From: JAGDVO01 sp964590075 [NCBI: uncultured Aquificales bacterium]
Lineage (GTDB): Bacteria > Thermosulfidibacterota > Thermosulfidibacteria > Thermosulfidibacterales
Length of the DNA: 64,000 nucleotides
Direction of reading: 5' to 3'
Assembly: GCA_964590075.1 (NCBI GenBank)
Contig: CAZPXS010000002.1
Location: 62,001 to 126,000 of the forward strand
Part shown: in pieces, positions 17,224-26,822 of the stretch
Numbering within the stretch: position 1 is the first letter of the stretch
Layout of the letters: each line of letters begins with the position of its first letter
The notes under the pieces: model-generated
The model's input: the letters and a program-made list of their open reading frames with translations, nothing else
Database searches by the model: none
What the model was told of the DNA's origin: nothing
Made by a program: the position numbers and the translations under genes

Positions 17224-18175
17224 CTAAGGCTAATTCTTTTAAAAGGATTGTGGCGTAGCTACCCTTTGGAAGAAAGAAACGTAAAGTAATTTCTCTATCC
17301 TTTACTTCCAGTATATCAACCTTTTCAGGATACACGATTATTGGCCTTCTCGTTCCCTTACTTTTTGTCTTTTTAAAATCCTCCTTCTTTATTCCGTATC
17401 TTTCAAGTAGGTTATGTTCGATCTTTATAAGAACATCGTTTTCAGGTTCCATCATATGGGATCCCCATATGGGACCGGTAGGAATACGTTCTATACTTAT
17501 CTCTCCCTCTTCCCTTATCTTTTTTACTTTAAAGTTTCTCTGGTTATAAACTATATCTCCTGATAACACTCTTATAAGATTCAATCTCTTTCTTTCCTCT
17601 ATATACTCGTTGAATAGCTGAGATGTAAAGGCGGAAATCAATAACCTCTTTTTATAGGGACTGTAGTTTCTTAGATCTTTGTCTTCCTTTAAGATTTTTA
17701 GGGCTATTTCTATATTATTATCACTTAGTCTTTGCTGATCAAAATAGTTAAAGAAACCATTTTCCTCTATTTCTCTCAGTTTATTTATAGTTTTTTCAGT
17801 GTCTTTTGTTTCCCTTAACTTTACTGTAAAGACATTACCTTTTAGGTGACCTGGCCTTAATTTGTTTCTGTGTTCGGTTATTTCTAAAACTTCTATGTTT
17901 TCCTCCTTAAGGTATTCGATAAGTTCATCTAATTTTTGGATTTTGTTTTTTGGTATAGATATGTGTTGAATACTTATTGAGATTTTATCTTTGAGACCAG
18001 CGTAACCTATGTGTTTTTCTGAAATTTTTAAGAATTTAGAGATTTTTTTTATGACTTCAAAAGTAGTCTGATTCTTTTTCTTTATTTTTAGTATTAGGTG
18101 TTCACCCTTTCCATCGAAGGGATAAAGTGGGATTTCTTCAACTATAAAGTCTTCTGCTTTTGATTTATAGAGCAT
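17210..18175 (-). CDS. truD: tRNA pseudouridine(13) synthase TruD
   Basis: A 321-residue TruD-family pseudouridine synthase. Motif II with the catalytic Asp, IGYAGLKDKISISIQ, and the NYFDQQRLSDN motif (usual NYFGxQRFG) are clear, as are the N-terminal FIVEEIPLYPF and the C-terminal RRPIIVYPEK. It modifies U13 in some tRNAs. The length is a little below the usual 340-400, because the insertion domain is short. The 5' end overlaps a small membrane-protein gene by 34 bases on the same strand. Confidence 0.93.
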   Translation of the reverse strand: MLYKSKAEDFIVEEIPLYPFDGKGEHLILKIKKKNQTTFEVIKKISKFLKISEKHIGYAGLKDKISISIQHISIPKNKIQKLDELIEYLKEENIEVLEITEHRNKLRPGHLKGNVFTVKLRETKDTEKTINKLREIEENGFFNYFDQQRLSDNNIEIALKILKEDKDLRNYSPYKKRLLISAFTSQLFNEYIEERKRLNLIRVLSGDIVYNQRNFKVKKIREEGEISIERIPTGPIWGSHMMEPENDVLIKIEHNLLERYGIKKEDFKKTKSKGTRRPIIVYPEKVDILEVKDREITLRFFLPKGSYATILLKELALANQL

Positions 18176-18381
18176 TGGCTGTTTTCATCGGACCCACAGC
18201 AACAGATGGGGCCCAGCTTACCTGTTTTTCTGTAGACCAAGTATTGTGTTAAGATTAGGTAACCTCCAAGTGCAAAATTGAGAATGGCTATACCCATGTC
18301 GTTGTATCTTATTCTCACTATCCCGTCTATTATAAGTATAAGCCCAAGTACTATGTATATTATTCCGATTATTGTTTTCAT
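18142..18381 (-). CDS. Small two-helix membrane protein with cysteine-rich tail
   Basis: A 79-residue protein with two hydrophobic helices (about 3-22 and 30-48), then a polar tail with LGPICCCGSDENSQC. I do not recognise the family; the first half resembles small DUF-type inner-membrane proteins. The run of three Cys plus a fourth could hold a metal or be lipidated (speculation). It overlaps the start of truD by 34 bases on the same strand and has only a weak ribosome site (TAAGAA), but the two clean helices argue that it is real. Confidence 0.55.
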   Translation of the reverse strand: MKTIIGIIYIVLGLILIIDGIVRIRYNDMGIAILNFALGGYLILTQYLVYRKTGKLGPICCCGSDENSQCSINQKQKTL

Positions 18382-18429
18382 GATTTCTTATGATAATTAT
18401 TTTATCTATCAACTTCAAGGGGGAGGGAA

Positions 18430-19047
18430 ATGTTTGGGCAGGATTACAGGATAGGCAAGAAAAAGGCGAAGGAGATAATAAAGAAGGTTATAGACAAGGG
18501 TAAGGAGAGTTTTGAGGTTGAGGTCTTTAGAATACTGGAGTTTTACGGTGTTGATATTCCGGAATACCAGGTTGCAAGGAGTAAAAGTGATATCTACTAT
18601 ATCATCGATGATATGGGTTTACCTGTTGTTATAAAGGCTCTCGCATCGCAGGCTGTACATAGGGAAGATCTCGAGGCTGTTATAGTCGTAAGGGATAAGA
18701 AGGATGTGGAGAGTGCCTATCCAAAGGCTCTTGGCGAGATAGCTTCAAATTTACCATGGCTTACATTAGAGGGGATACTGGTCCAAAAATATGTGGCCCA
18801 CTCGGAGAAAGTCACTTTTATACTTGAGCGTGAAAATAAAAAAGATAAGGGGTCTGTAAGTGTGAATGGACAGAACCCGATAAAGCTTGAAGATTTTGAC
18901 CTTAGCTTATATCCCTTTGTTGAGCCTGTTATAGCTTTTTTCAAAGATTTTAACGAAAATATCAGGATGTTGGAGATAGATTTTGTAAAAGCTACGGATG
19001 AAGATAGGTGGTTTTTGGTTGATGGGAAGTGTTACCTTTTCTGTTGA
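18430..19047 (+). CDS. Stand-alone ATP-grasp domain protein related to ADP-forming acyl-CoA synthetase
   Basis: A 205-residue protein that looks like the ATP-grasp_5 domain of ADP-forming acetyl-CoA synthetases and protein acyltransferases: an N-terminal ILEFYGVDIPEYQVA segment, GLPVVIKALASQAVHREDLE for the usual GxPVVLKxxSxxxxHKSD, and a domain end with LEIDFVK. The CoA-binding and ligase domains are absent, and family members of this size are rare. ATG at 18430 follows GGGGGAGGGA. It precedes lpxI by 20 bases, in the same direction. Substrate unknown; it may be a partial subunit whose partner is elsewhere. Confidence 0.65.
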   Translation: MFGQDYRIGKKKAKEIIKKVIDKGKESFEVEVFRILEFYGVDIPEYQVARSKSDIYYIIDDMGLPVVIKALASQAVHREDLEAVIVVRDKKDVESAYPKALGEIASNLPWLTLEGILVQKYVAHSEKVTFILERENKKDKGSVSVNGQNPIKLEDFDLSLYPFVEPVIAFFKDFNENIRMLEIDFVKATDEDRWFLVDGKCYLFC

Positions 19048-19067
19048 TATAGTAGTGGAGGGTAAGC

Positions 19068-19853
19068 TTGGGTAAATCTGCCATAATAGCTGGTAATACA
19101 AAGGATCTCGGTTTTCTAATAGAAGGACTTAAAGACACGATAGTTATATCTCTCTCTGATCAGCCTACCTATCCCTTTCACTACAGGTTTTCGCCAGGGG
19201 AAGTTGGGAAGATATTAGAGGTCTTAGAAAGAGAAAATGTAAAGAGGGTGACCTTTTTTGGGAAAATAGAGAAAAAGGGACTTTTGAAAAACCTTTTTAA
19301 GCTTGATTCTACAGCTATAAAATTAATATCGAAGCTTAGAAGTTTAAGTGACGATAGCATTCTGTCTCTGGTTGTTGAAGAGCTGAATAGGAGGGGTATA
19401 GAGGTTGTGAGCCAAAAGGATGCCTTTAGCAGATACCTTGCCGATAAGGGCTCTATAGTGGGTAAGATCGGTAAAAAGGAGAGGGAAGATATACTCTATG
19501 GCTTTAGAGTTGCCAAGGTTATTGGGGGGTTGGGAATAGGCCAGACGATCGTTGTGAAGGACAAGAGCGTTATTGCGGTTGAGGCTGTTGAGGGAACGGA
19601 TGAGACTATAAGAAGAGCTGGGGTTTATGCTGACGATTTTATCGTGGTAAAGGTTAAAAGACCCATACAGAGTGATCTCATGGACGTACCGGTTATAGGC
19701 CCTGAGACTATCAGGGTTACCCATTACTCAGGTGGCAAGGTTGTAGCAGTTGAGGCTGGTGAGGTTATAATAATCCCGGGTACGGTTGAAGTAGCTAAGG
19801 AACTTAAAATAGCCATATATGGGGTAAAGGGTGAAGAGGATTTTAGTGGTTAG
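19068..19853 (+). CDS. lpxI: UDP-2,3-diacylglucosamine pyrophosphatase LpxI
   Basis: A 261-residue protein of the LpxI (DUF1009) family, which hydrolyses UDP-2,3-diacylglucosamine to lipid X in lipid A synthesis, replacing LpxH. Seen: N-terminal IAGNTKDLGFLIEGL, RFSPGEVGKIL, the VTFFGKIEK region, IGQTIVVKDKSVIAVEAVEG and the C-terminal DVPVIGPETI. The start is TTG at 19068 after GGAGGG; no ATG gives a complete N-terminus. It overlaps lpxB by 23 bases, next step in the pathway. Confidence 0.93.
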   Translation: MGKSAIIAGNTKDLGFLIEGLKDTIVISLSDQPTYPFHYRFSPGEVGKILEVLERENVKRVTFFGKIEKKGLLKNLFKLDSTAIKLISKLRSLSDDSILSLVVEELNRRGIEVVSQKDAFSRYLADKGSIVGKIGKKEREDILYGFRVAKVIGGLGIGQTIVVKDKSVIAVEAVEGTDETIRRAGVYADDFIVVKVKRPIQSDLMDVPVIGPETIRVTHYSGGKVVAVEAGEVIIIPGTVEVAKELKIAIYGVKGEEDFSG

Positions 19854-20910
19854 TGCGGAAGATTCATCCTCCATCTACGCTCTTAATGTTATAAAGGAGT
19901 TGAAACTATTAAGGGATGATTTTAGCTTCTTTGGTACAGGCTCTCCCTTTTTGGAGAATGAGATGGAGTTACTGTATACTTCTTCCGATTTGAGTTTTGT
20001 AGGGTTTGAGGAGCCAAAAAAATTGTTCCGGATTCTAAGAATCTATAGGCATTTAAAGGAACTTGTTAGGAAATCTGATGGACTTATACTCTTTGACTAT
20101 CCGGGTATGAATCTTAGGCTTGCCTCTTACGCCAAAGAGAATAATAAACCTGTATGCTACTACTGCGCTCCTCAGGTGTGGGCCTGGTGGACTAAAAGGG
20201 TAATTAAGATGAAAAGTATAATAGATAGACTTGTGGTACTTTTTCCCTTTGAGGAAAAGTTTTTTAGATCCTTTGGTGTAGAGGCTAGATTTTTTGGTCA
20301 TCCTTTAACTATAATTCTAAAGGATTTCATATCGCGGGATAAGGAAGATTTTATACTGCTTTTACCTGGTTCAAGGATAAATGAGGTAAAATCTTTAACT
20401 TCGGTTATGGTGGAGACCTCGAGGTTGATAAGAGAAAGGTACAGAAATAATTTTAGATTTTTTCTGGTTAAGGCAAAGAGTGTATCGGATGAGTTTTTTG
20501 AGACTATCCCCAGTTGGATAGAGATCGTACCCTTTGAGAAGAGGTATGAATATATGGCAAAAGCTAAATTTGCCTTTAGTGCGAGTGGTACGGCCACGCT
20601 TGAGTTAGCTCTCCTCGGCGTTTTTACCTTTGTTGTTTATAAGGTAAAGAATTGGGTTTACTGGTTGGCAAAAAGACTGGTAAAGGTGAGGAACATATCT
20701 ATAGTTAATATTCTGTCTGATAGTCAGGTTTTTCCCGAGTATCTTCAGGATAGGGTTCATCCCGATATAATTTTTGAAGATTTCATAAGGCGTTACGATA
20801 GTGGGTGCTTGGAGTTTATGGAGAAATTTAGTAGAGAGATATTTGATAAACTTTATAGGGAAGATCATTTTAAAAGGGTAGGAGAATACTTTAATGAAGT
20901 ATTATCTTAA
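19831..20910 (+). CDS. lpxB: Lipid-A-disaccharide synthase
   Basis: A 359-residue GT19 glycosyltransferase that joins UDP-2,3-diacylglucosamine and lipid X to lipid A disaccharide, peripheral on the inner membrane. The N-terminal VSAEDSS corresponds to the usual AGExSGD, and CAPQVWAW and GHPLT are family motifs; [13 protein letters not shown] is the UDP-binding motif. GTG start at 19831 inside the lpxI end. Overlaps the following ABC transporter by 17 bases. Confidence 0.95.
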   Translation: MKRILVVSAEDSSSIYALNVIKELKLLRDDFSFFGTGSPFLENEMELLYTSSDLSFVGFEEPKKLFRILRIYRHLKELVRKSDGLILFDYPGMNLRLASYAKENNKPVCYYCAPQVWAWWTKRVIKMKSIIDRLVVLFPFEEKFFRSFGVEARFFGHPLTIILKDFISRDKEDFILLLPGSRINEVKSLTSVMVETSRLIRERYRNNFRFFLVKAKSVSDEFFETIPSWIEIVPFEKRYEYMAKAKFAFSASGTATLELALLGVFTFVVYKVKNWVYWLAKRLVKVRNISIVNILSDSQVFPEYLQDRVHPDIIFEDFIRRYDSGCLEFMEKFSREIFDKLYREDHFKRVGEYFNEVLS

Positions 20911-22633
20911 GCTTTTGAGAATATACCTACTTCCTCATTGGCATTTAGTTTTGATCGCACTTATATGTGCTGGGATAGTATCCGCAACCTACGGTGCAAC
21001 TGCCTGGGTTGTAAAACCTATCATAGATAGGGTCTTTGTTGGAAGGGATAGGGAGTTACTTAAGTGGGTACCTGCGATAGTGGTTGGTTTATATTTTATT
21101 AAAGGTGTTGCAAGATTTTTCCAGAACTACTTCATGAGTCTAGCGAGTTTCAGGATGCTCATGGGAATAAGACTCGATTTACATAGAAAGTTGCAGATGA
21201 TGAGCTATAGTTTTCTGAAGTCAAGATCGACAGGTGAGTTTGTATCGAGGATCCTTAATGATGTGAATGTTATAAACGATGCGAATATATCAACCATTAG
21301 GAATCTTATAAGGGAGGTTATTACTCTTATAGTTCTGGTTGTTCTAATTTTTAAGAGAAATGCTGAACTTGCAATTTTTTCGATAGTGGTTGTACCTCTA
21401 ATGGGTTACGTCATCTACCGTATAGGTAGGTATATAAGGAAGAACGCGAGGAAACAGCAGGAAAAGATGGCAGAAATGTCGGGGGTTTTGATTGAGGGCT
21501 TTGGAGGAGCAAAAACGGTAAAGGTCTTTGGGGCTGAGGAGAGGGAGGTTGGGAGATTCAGAAAGAAGCTCGAAAAATACTACAATTTAGCCATTAAGGC
21601 TATGATAGCTAAGGAACTTAATGTTCCTATAATAGAGTTTTTATCTTCCATAAGTGTTGCTATCATAGTTTACCTTGGCGGGTTAAAGGTTACGGAAGGA
21701 AAAATGACACCTGGTGATTTCTTTTCTTTCATAACAAGTTTAATGTTAATGTACGATCCAATAAATAAAATATCGACTGTCCATGCCGATATAAATAGTG
21801 CCATTTCCGCGAGTAAAAGGGTCTGGGAGTTTCTATCCCTTGAGCCTGATATAAAGGATGATCCCAATGCTGTAGAACTAAAGGAATTTAAGGATAGAAT
21901 TAGATATATCGATGTATGGTTTAGGTATCCCGATGCGGCTGAGAATGAGTGGGCTTTAAGAAACATAAATATGGAGATAAGAAAGAAGGAAAAGGTAGCT
22001 ATAGTTGGTGAAAGCGGTGTAGGCAAAACCACACTTGTTGAACTTTTACCTCGATTGTACGATGTGACAAAGGGTAGTATCACTATCGATGGTATAGATA
22101 TAAGGAAGATAAAGCTGGCATCCCTGAGAAGCCTAATAAGTGTGGTCAGTCAGGACGTCTTTCTTTTCAACGACACTATATTCAACAACATCCTATTTGG
22201 TAAACCCGATGCTACCTACGAGGAGGTCATTGAGGCTGCTAAGCTCGCCTATGCTCACGACTTTATAGTTAAACTACCAGATGGTTACGACACGGTTGTT
22301 GGGGATAGAGGTGTTAGGCTATCGGGTGGAGAACGTCAAAGGATAGCCATTGCCAGAGCTATATTAAAGAATGCTCCTATACTGATACTTGATGAAGCGA
22401 CGAGTGCCCTGGATGCAGAGTCAGAGATGGTTGTGAGAAGTGCCCTTTACAATCTCATGAAGGATAAAACTGTGTTGATAATAGCCCATCGTTTGGCCAC
22501 CGTTATAGAGGCAGATAGAATATATGTTATGGAGAATGGAACTATAGTTGAAGAGGGGACCCATGATGAGCTTATAAGTAGAGATACAAGGTATAGGAGG
22601 CTTTGTGAGCTTCAGTTCCTTGTTAAAGAATAG
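20894..22633 (+). CDS. msbA: MsbA-type lipid A ABC exporter
   Basis: A 579-residue half-transporter: an exporter-type membrane domain with about six helices (residues 1-310), then an ATPase domain with Walker [10 protein letters not shown] (about 372), signature LSGGERQR (about 475), Walker [15 protein letters not shown] and H-loop IIAHRLAT. Length and layout match MsbA, which flips the lipid A core across the inner membrane. Position directly after lpxI and lpxB supports that substrate; the family also includes drug exporters. Confidence 0.92.
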   Translation: MKYYLKLLRIYLLPHWHLVLIALICAGIVSATYGATAWVVKPIIDRVFVGRDRELLKWVPAIVVGLYFIKGVARFFQNYFMSLASFRMLMGIRLDLHRKLQMMSYSFLKSRSTGEFVSRILNDVNVINDANISTIRNLIREVITLIVLVVLIFKRNAELAIFSIVVVPLMGYVIYRIGRYIRKNARKQQEKMAEMSGVLIEGFGGAKTVKVFGAEEREVGRFRKKLEKYYNLAIKAMIAKELNVPIIEFLSSISVAIIVYLGGLKVTEGKMTPGDFFSFITSLMLMYDPINKISTVHADINSAISASKRVWEFLSLEPDIKDDPNAVELKEFKDRIRYIDVWFRYPDAAENEWALRNINMEIRKKEKVAIVGESGVGKTTLVELLPRLYDVTKGSITIDGIDIRKIKLASLRSLISVVSQDVFLFNDTIFNNILFGKPDATYEEVIEAAKLAYAHDFIVKLPDGYDTVVGDRGVRLSGGERQRIAIARAILKNAPILILDEATSALDAESEMVVRSALYNLMKDKTVLIIAHRLATVIEADRIYVMENGTIVEEGTHDELISRDTRYRRLCELQFLVKE

Positions 22634-23234
22634 AGGTTTTCTTGATGTAATAAAGTGGATAGTTAAAGTTATATCGCCTTTATATTTTCTGACTCTAAGG
22701 GTAGAAGAGATTGGTAGAGATAGGTTTGATTCCAAAAAGGGCCCGGTAATTTACGCTTTTTGGCACAATAGGTTTTTCCCGCTTATTTTCCTACACAGGG
22801 GTAGTGGTATCGCTATAATGGTGAGTCCGAGTAGGGATGGTGATTTTATAGCCTGGGTACTGGAGAGGTTTGGTTTTAAAACCATAAGAGGTTCGACCTA
22901 TAAGAGAGTTATAGGAGGTACCATGGAACTTATAGAGGCTTTGAAAGGGGGAGAAAGGGTAGCCATACTAGTTGATGGTCCGCGTGGCCCGAGATATACG
23001 GTGCCTGAGGGCTTGGTTAAGATATCTCAGAGGTACGGTGTGGATATTATGCCAGTTACGGTGGTTTATTCGAGGTATGTGGAGTTTGATTCCTGGGATA
23101 GGTTTATGTTACCCTTACCCTTCTCGAGAGTCTATGTGTGCTATGGGAATAGTTATATTCCGGCTGATAGAATTGATCTGAGGGATAGGCTGTTTGAGCT
23201 GGAACACTTTGTGAAGAGTAGGTTTTTGGGATGA
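22605..23234 (+). CDS. Lysophospholipid acyltransferase-like protein (DUF374)
   Basis: A 209-residue member of the DUF374 branch of the LPLAT acyltransferases. Seen are FWHNRFFPL (with the HxxxxD-like His), [19 protein letters not shown] and the characteristic [10 protein letters not shown]. In this branch the protein is usually encoded beside lipid A genes and is thought to add an acyl chain, as LpxL/LpxM do in enterobacteria. The GTG start at 22605 overlaps msbA by 29 bases and ATGA couples it to the following glycosyltransferase. Confidence 0.88.
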   Translation: MSFSSLLKNRGFLDVIKWIVKVISPLYFLTLRVEEIGRDRFDSKKGPVIYAFWHNRFFPLIFLHRGSGIAIMVSPSRDGDFIAWVLERFGFKTIRGSTYKRVIGGTMELIEALKGGERVAILVDGPRGPRYTVPEGLVKISQRYGVDIMPVTVVYSRYVEFDSWDRFMLPLPFSRVYVCYGNSYIPADRIDLRDRLFELEHFVKSRFLG

Positions 23235-24361
23235 GGATATTACATACCAATATGCACGTTGGTGGTTGGGGTGGTCAGGCAAATAGGATACTTATAGTCT
23301 GCAAGGGTCTTAGTAAAAGAGGATATCATGTTATAGTTGCCGCTCCTTACGGAGCAACTCTAATAAAAAGGGCTAAGGAAGCTGGTTTAAAGACCTTTGA
23401 CAATTGGTATTTACCAAAGAAGTTTAGCCTTAAAAAATTCATTCACGATATTGTAAAAATAACGGGACTTATAAAGAGGGAGTGTATAGATATAGTCCAT
23501 ACCCACGGATCGCAGGATAGTTGGGTAGCATCGATCTCCGCGAAACTATTCGGTAAGGTAAAAGTGGTAAGAACAAGGCATAATATATTCCCGGTTAAGA
23601 CCCATATTTTTAATAAGTTTTTATACAGAATCTTAACCGATAAACTCATAGCAATAAGTTTTGCAGTCTTTGATGTTTATAAAAAAAATAAGGTTCTTGG
23701 TAGTAAGATAGATGATGTGGAGGTGGTGTATGATTCTATAGATTTGGAAAAGTATGAAAAGGCTAGTATAGCTAAAGGTGAAGTAGAGGAGCTTATTTCT
23801 GGTTCCTTAGAGAGTAACTTTCTGATTTTGAATATCGGAAGATTGGCAAAGGAAAAGGGGCAGAGATACCTGATAGAGTTGGTATCGAAGATAGCAAGGA
23901 AGATTAAGTTTAAGTTGGTTATTTTAGGAGAGGGGCCATTGTACGATAGTTTGAAAGAGCTAACCTTGAGATTGGGTGTTCAGGATTCTGTGATTTTTGG
24001 TGGTTTGAGGAAGAATGTGGCTAGTTTTCTAAGATATTCGGATCTCTTTATCTTTACATCCATATCTGAAGGACTTGGTACCTCGCTTATTGAAGCTGGT
24101 TATTTTGAGTGTCCTGTTTTGGCCTTTAAAGTTGGTGGTATAGGTGAGGTGGTAAGATCAGGCAAAAACGGTTTAATGGTTGAACTAGGCGATATGGAGA
24201 GGATGGCATTTTTTACCGAAACTCTATTACTTTCTCCCAGACTTAGAAGAATAATGGGATTAAATGGTAAGATATTAGCTCTCTCTAAGTTTACACCAGA
24301 AGGACTCGTAGAGTCTAATATCAGGATTTATAAAAATCTTTTAGGTTTAGATCGGTCATAA
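23231..24361 (+). CDS. Glycosyltransferase family 4 protein, lipopolysaccharide core
   Basis: A 376-residue GT-B enzyme. N-terminal acceptor domain begins with GGWGGQANRIL; C-terminal donor domain shows NIGRLAKEKGQRYLIEL, the FIFTSISEGLGTSLIEA motif and the ExxxxxxxxxE-type glutamates. It probably adds a sugar to lipid A or the inner core, since it is coupled by ATGA to the acyltransferase and closes the lipid A operon. Sugar unknown. Its end overlaps the convergent nucleotide-sugar dehydrogenase by six bases. Confidence 0.9.
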   Translation: MRILHTNMHVGGWGGQANRILIVCKGLSKRGYHVIVAAPYGATLIKRAKEAGLKTFDNWYLPKKFSLKKFIHDIVKITGLIKRECIDIVHTHGSQDSWVASISAKLFGKVKVVRTRHNIFPVKTHIFNKFLYRILTDKLIAISFAVFDVYKKNKVLGSKIDDVEVVYDSIDLEKYEKASIAKGEVEELISGSLESNFLILNIGRLAKEKGQRYLIELVSKIARKIKFKLVILGEGPLYDSLKELTLRLGVQDSVIFGGLRKNVASFLRYSDLFIFTSISEGLGTSLIEAGYFECPVLAFKVGGIGEVVRSGKNGLMVELGDMERMAFFTETLLLSPRLRRIMGLNGKILALSKFTPEGLVESNIRIYKNLLGLDRS

Positions 24362-25636
24362 CCTCCAGTAAACTATTCCTTCTTCTATGGCTTTATTTTT
24401 ATCGAATATACCTTTTACGTCTATTAAGATTGGAGGTTTATTTTGTATCTCTTTGATTTTAGTTAAGTCAAATTCATTTATAAGTCTTTCGTGCTTTACG
24501 GCGAATATAACTGCATCGTATGGGGTAAAGGTGTCTACATTATCTACAAGATCAATGTTATACTCTTTCTTTACATCTAATTCATCTGCGATGGGATCGT
24601 AGATAATAGGCACTATTGAGTATTCTTTAAGGTAATTCACAAGATCAAATACCTTTGTATTTCTTACATCGGGTACGTTTTCTTTAAAAGAGAACCCAAG
24701 TATCAGGACTTTAGCATCCTTTATACATCTATCATTTTTTATCATGAGCTTCACAGTTTCATCGGCTATAAATTTGGGGATCTCTTCATTTATATTTCTT
24801 CCTGCGAGGATCACCCTTGGGTTATAGCCTACCTCTCTAGCCTTATGGACCAGGTAGTAGGGATCAACAGGTATACAGTGTCCTCCAACTAATCCCGGTT
24901 CAAATTTTAAGAAATTCCATTTTGTAGCCGCAGCATTGAGTACCTCCCTTGTATCGATACCAAGCCTATGGAATATTACCGATAGTTCGTTTACTAGTGC
25001 TATGTTTAGGTCTCTCTGTATATTCTCTATTACCTTTGCCGCCTCTGCTGTCTTTATATCATATACCTTGTAAACTCCAGCTTTTACCACCTTGCCGTAT
25101 ATATCGGCTATAAGTTCGGTTGTTTCGGGGGTATCGCCTGCCACTATCTTTACCACATTCTCAAGGGTATGAACTTTGTCACCTGGGTTTATCCTTTCCG
25201 GAGAGTATCCTACGAAGAAATCCTTCTTCCATTTAAGCCCACTTTCTGCTTCTATGATCGGTATACATATCTCTTCGGTTGCTCCAGGATATACCGTTGA
25301 TTCGAATACAACGACTGCCTTTCCCTTAAGGTTTCTACCGACTATCTGGGAGGCTGACTTTAGGAACGAAAGATCTGGATTTTTGAGTTTATCTATGGGA
25401 GTTGGAACTGCAACTATTATAACATCGGCTTCCCTTAACCTGGTTTCATCGTTTGTGAATTCAACTTTAGATTTTTTTAATTCTTCCTCGCTTAACTCTC
25501 CGGTTCTATCGATGTTTCTCTTTAATTCCTCTATTCTATTTACGCTTTTATCAACTCCAATTACTCTATAGTGGTTTGAGAGTTTTACCGCTAAGGGTAG
25601 TCCCACGTATCCTAAACCAAGGATAGCTATTGTCAT
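24356..25636 (-). CDS. UDP-sugar 6-dehydrogenase (WbpA/TviB/WecC type)
   Basis: A 426-residue nucleotide-sugar dehydrogenase. Rossmann motif LGLGYVGLPLAVKL at the N-terminus, GYSPERINPGD in the middle, and the catalytic cysteine in VGGHCIPVDPYYL. GHCIPVDPYYL rather than GSCFPKD marks the branch acting on UDP-N-acetylhexosamines (WbpA, WecC, TviB) rather than UDP-glucose; the latter is represented by ugd at 48.9 kb. It should provide an acidic amino sugar for the surface polysaccharide. Second of a two-gene minus-strand operon (ATGA with the upstream glycosyltransferase). Confidence 0.92.
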   Translation of the reverse strand: MTIAILGLGYVGLPLAVKLSNHYRVIGVDKSVNRIEELKRNIDRTGELSEEELKKSKVEFTNDETRLREADVIIVAVPTPIDKLKNPDLSFLKSASQIVGRNLKGKAVVVFESTVYPGATEEICIPIIEAESGLKWKKDFFVGYSPERINPGDKVHTLENVVKIVAGDTPETTELIADIYGKVVKAGVYKVYDIKTAEAAKVIENIQRDLNIALVNELSVIFHRLGIDTREVLNAAATKWNFLKFEPGLVGGHCIPVDPYYLVHKAREVGYNPRVILAGRNINEEIPKFIADETVKLMIKNDRCIKDAKVLILGFSFKENVPDVRNTKVFDLVNYLKEYSIVPIIYDPIADELDVKKEYNIDLVDNVDTFTPYDAVIFAVKHERLINEFDLTKIKEIQNKPPILIDVKGIFDKNKAIEEGIVYWRL

Positions 25637-26730
25637 ATTATCCCTCCTCTTAAACCCTTTTCTCCAACTTCTCTATAAGTTTTTAATAAACTCTCTAAAA
25701 ATGCCTTTTCAGAGCACAACCTTAGTCCTTTTTTAGATAAATTTATCCCGTAGGTCAATCTTATTTTAGGGTATAGAAGTGATTTGATAATAGGGCTTAC
25801 CATCTCCTCCAAATTCTTTACCAGTATTCCTGTTTTTTTATTCACTATTTCCTCGGTTCCGCCAGATTTTGTGGCTATTACAAATCTTTTGGCAATTGCT
25901 GATTCTATACAAACTCTAGGAAATCCTTCCATTAATTCAGGCTTGGAAGGTATGGCTATTATATCACCTATTGTATAGTATTCGTAAACATTACTGGTTT
26001 CACCCGTTTTTATTATTTTACCCTTTGATTTTTTACTTTCTTGCTCTATTTTTTCTTCTATGTTTTTGTCTTTTTTCGATGCTCCACCTACTATAAAGAC
26101 TTTGATATTTATTAGTTTTTCTATTTTTTTGTATACTTTATCTATAAATTCTAATTGTCCTTTGTATGGATCTATCCTTCCAATTATTGATATTGTAAAG
26201 GCTCTTTTTTCTTTATCTGTTTTTGTAATAGTTGGAAATCCTTCTTGAGGGTTATAGATAACTCTTGATTTAGCTATTTCAGTCGAATCAAAGTATCTTA
26301 GGCAAGAGAAGGAAACGGATAGAATTTTGTTAGGTAATTTGATGAAGTATTTTTTGATCAGATCTCTTGTATGAGTGCCCCTAATATGGGCGATCACCGG
26401 TTTTCCTGTTATAAAGCCTATAAGGATTCCGTAAGGGGTGTCCCATAGGGTATTACAGTGTATTATATCTATATTTTCCTTTTTTGCTATCTTTACGAGT
26501 CTATATATGGTTATTGGTAAGAAGGGCCAACTCTTTACCTTTCTCCACATTCCTATGGGGAAAGTATAGTACTTTATGTTAGCTTTTTTACAATCTTCTG
26601 TCAGTCTACCTTCCCTCGATGTAACGAGAATTGGTATTATCCCTTCTTTACTGAGGAGTTCCATGGTTATAAAGAGGGACTTCAGTGCTCCGCCGTACCT
26701 TGATACACCCTGGATGAAAAGGACTCTCAT
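25633..26730 (-). CDS. Glycosyltransferase family 4 protein
   Basis: A 365-residue GT-B enzyme with N-terminal GVSRYGGALKSLFITMELL, donor-domain start IIGRIDPYKGQLEFI, and PSKPELMEGFPRVCIESAIA for the E-x7-E motif. Role: surface polysaccharide sugar transfer; sugar unknown. It is coupled by ATGA to the UDP-sugar dehydrogenase and diverges from another glycosyltransferase across a 92-base gap. Confidence 0.88.
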   Translation of the reverse strand: MRVLFIQGVSRYGGALKSLFITMELLSKEGIIPILVTSREGRLTEDCKKANIKYYTFPIGMWRKVKSWPFLPITIYRLVKIAKKENIDIIHCNTLWDTPYGILIGFITGKPVIAHIRGTHTRDLIKKYFIKLPNKILSVSFSCLRYFDSTEIAKSRVIYNPQEGFPTITKTDKEKRAFTISIIGRIDPYKGQLEFIDKVYKKIEKLINIKVFIVGGASKKDKNIEEKIEQESKKSKGKIIKTGETSNVYEYYTIGDIIAIPSKPELMEGFPRVCIESAIAKRFVIATKSGGTEEIVNKKTGILVKNLEEMVSPIIKSLLYPKIRLTYGINLSKKGLRLCSEKAFLESLLKTYREVGEKGLRGGII

Positions 26731-26785
26731 ACTGTTACCTCTCCCGCTAATTAGCAGATGGATATTGTAATATCAACGGGGTTGG

Positions 26786-26814
26786 TTGAGTATGGTTTAG
26801 TACCGTGCTATAGG
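26786..26814 (+). promoter_or_regulatory. Sigma-70-type promoter giving a nearly leaderless transcript
   Basis: TTGAGT (26786-26791), 17-base spacer, TATAGG (26809-26814). Expected transcript start near 26821 and the ATG is at 26823, with no Shine-Dalgarno site in between; the match is good but the leader would be almost absent. Confidence 0.4.
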
Positions 26815-26822
26815 CTATTAGT

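Noticed and set aside
19161-19180. CAGCCTACCTATCC resembles the middle of the CRISPR-type repeat
   Set aside because: It lies within lpxI coding sequence, lacks both ends of the repeat and is a chance match.
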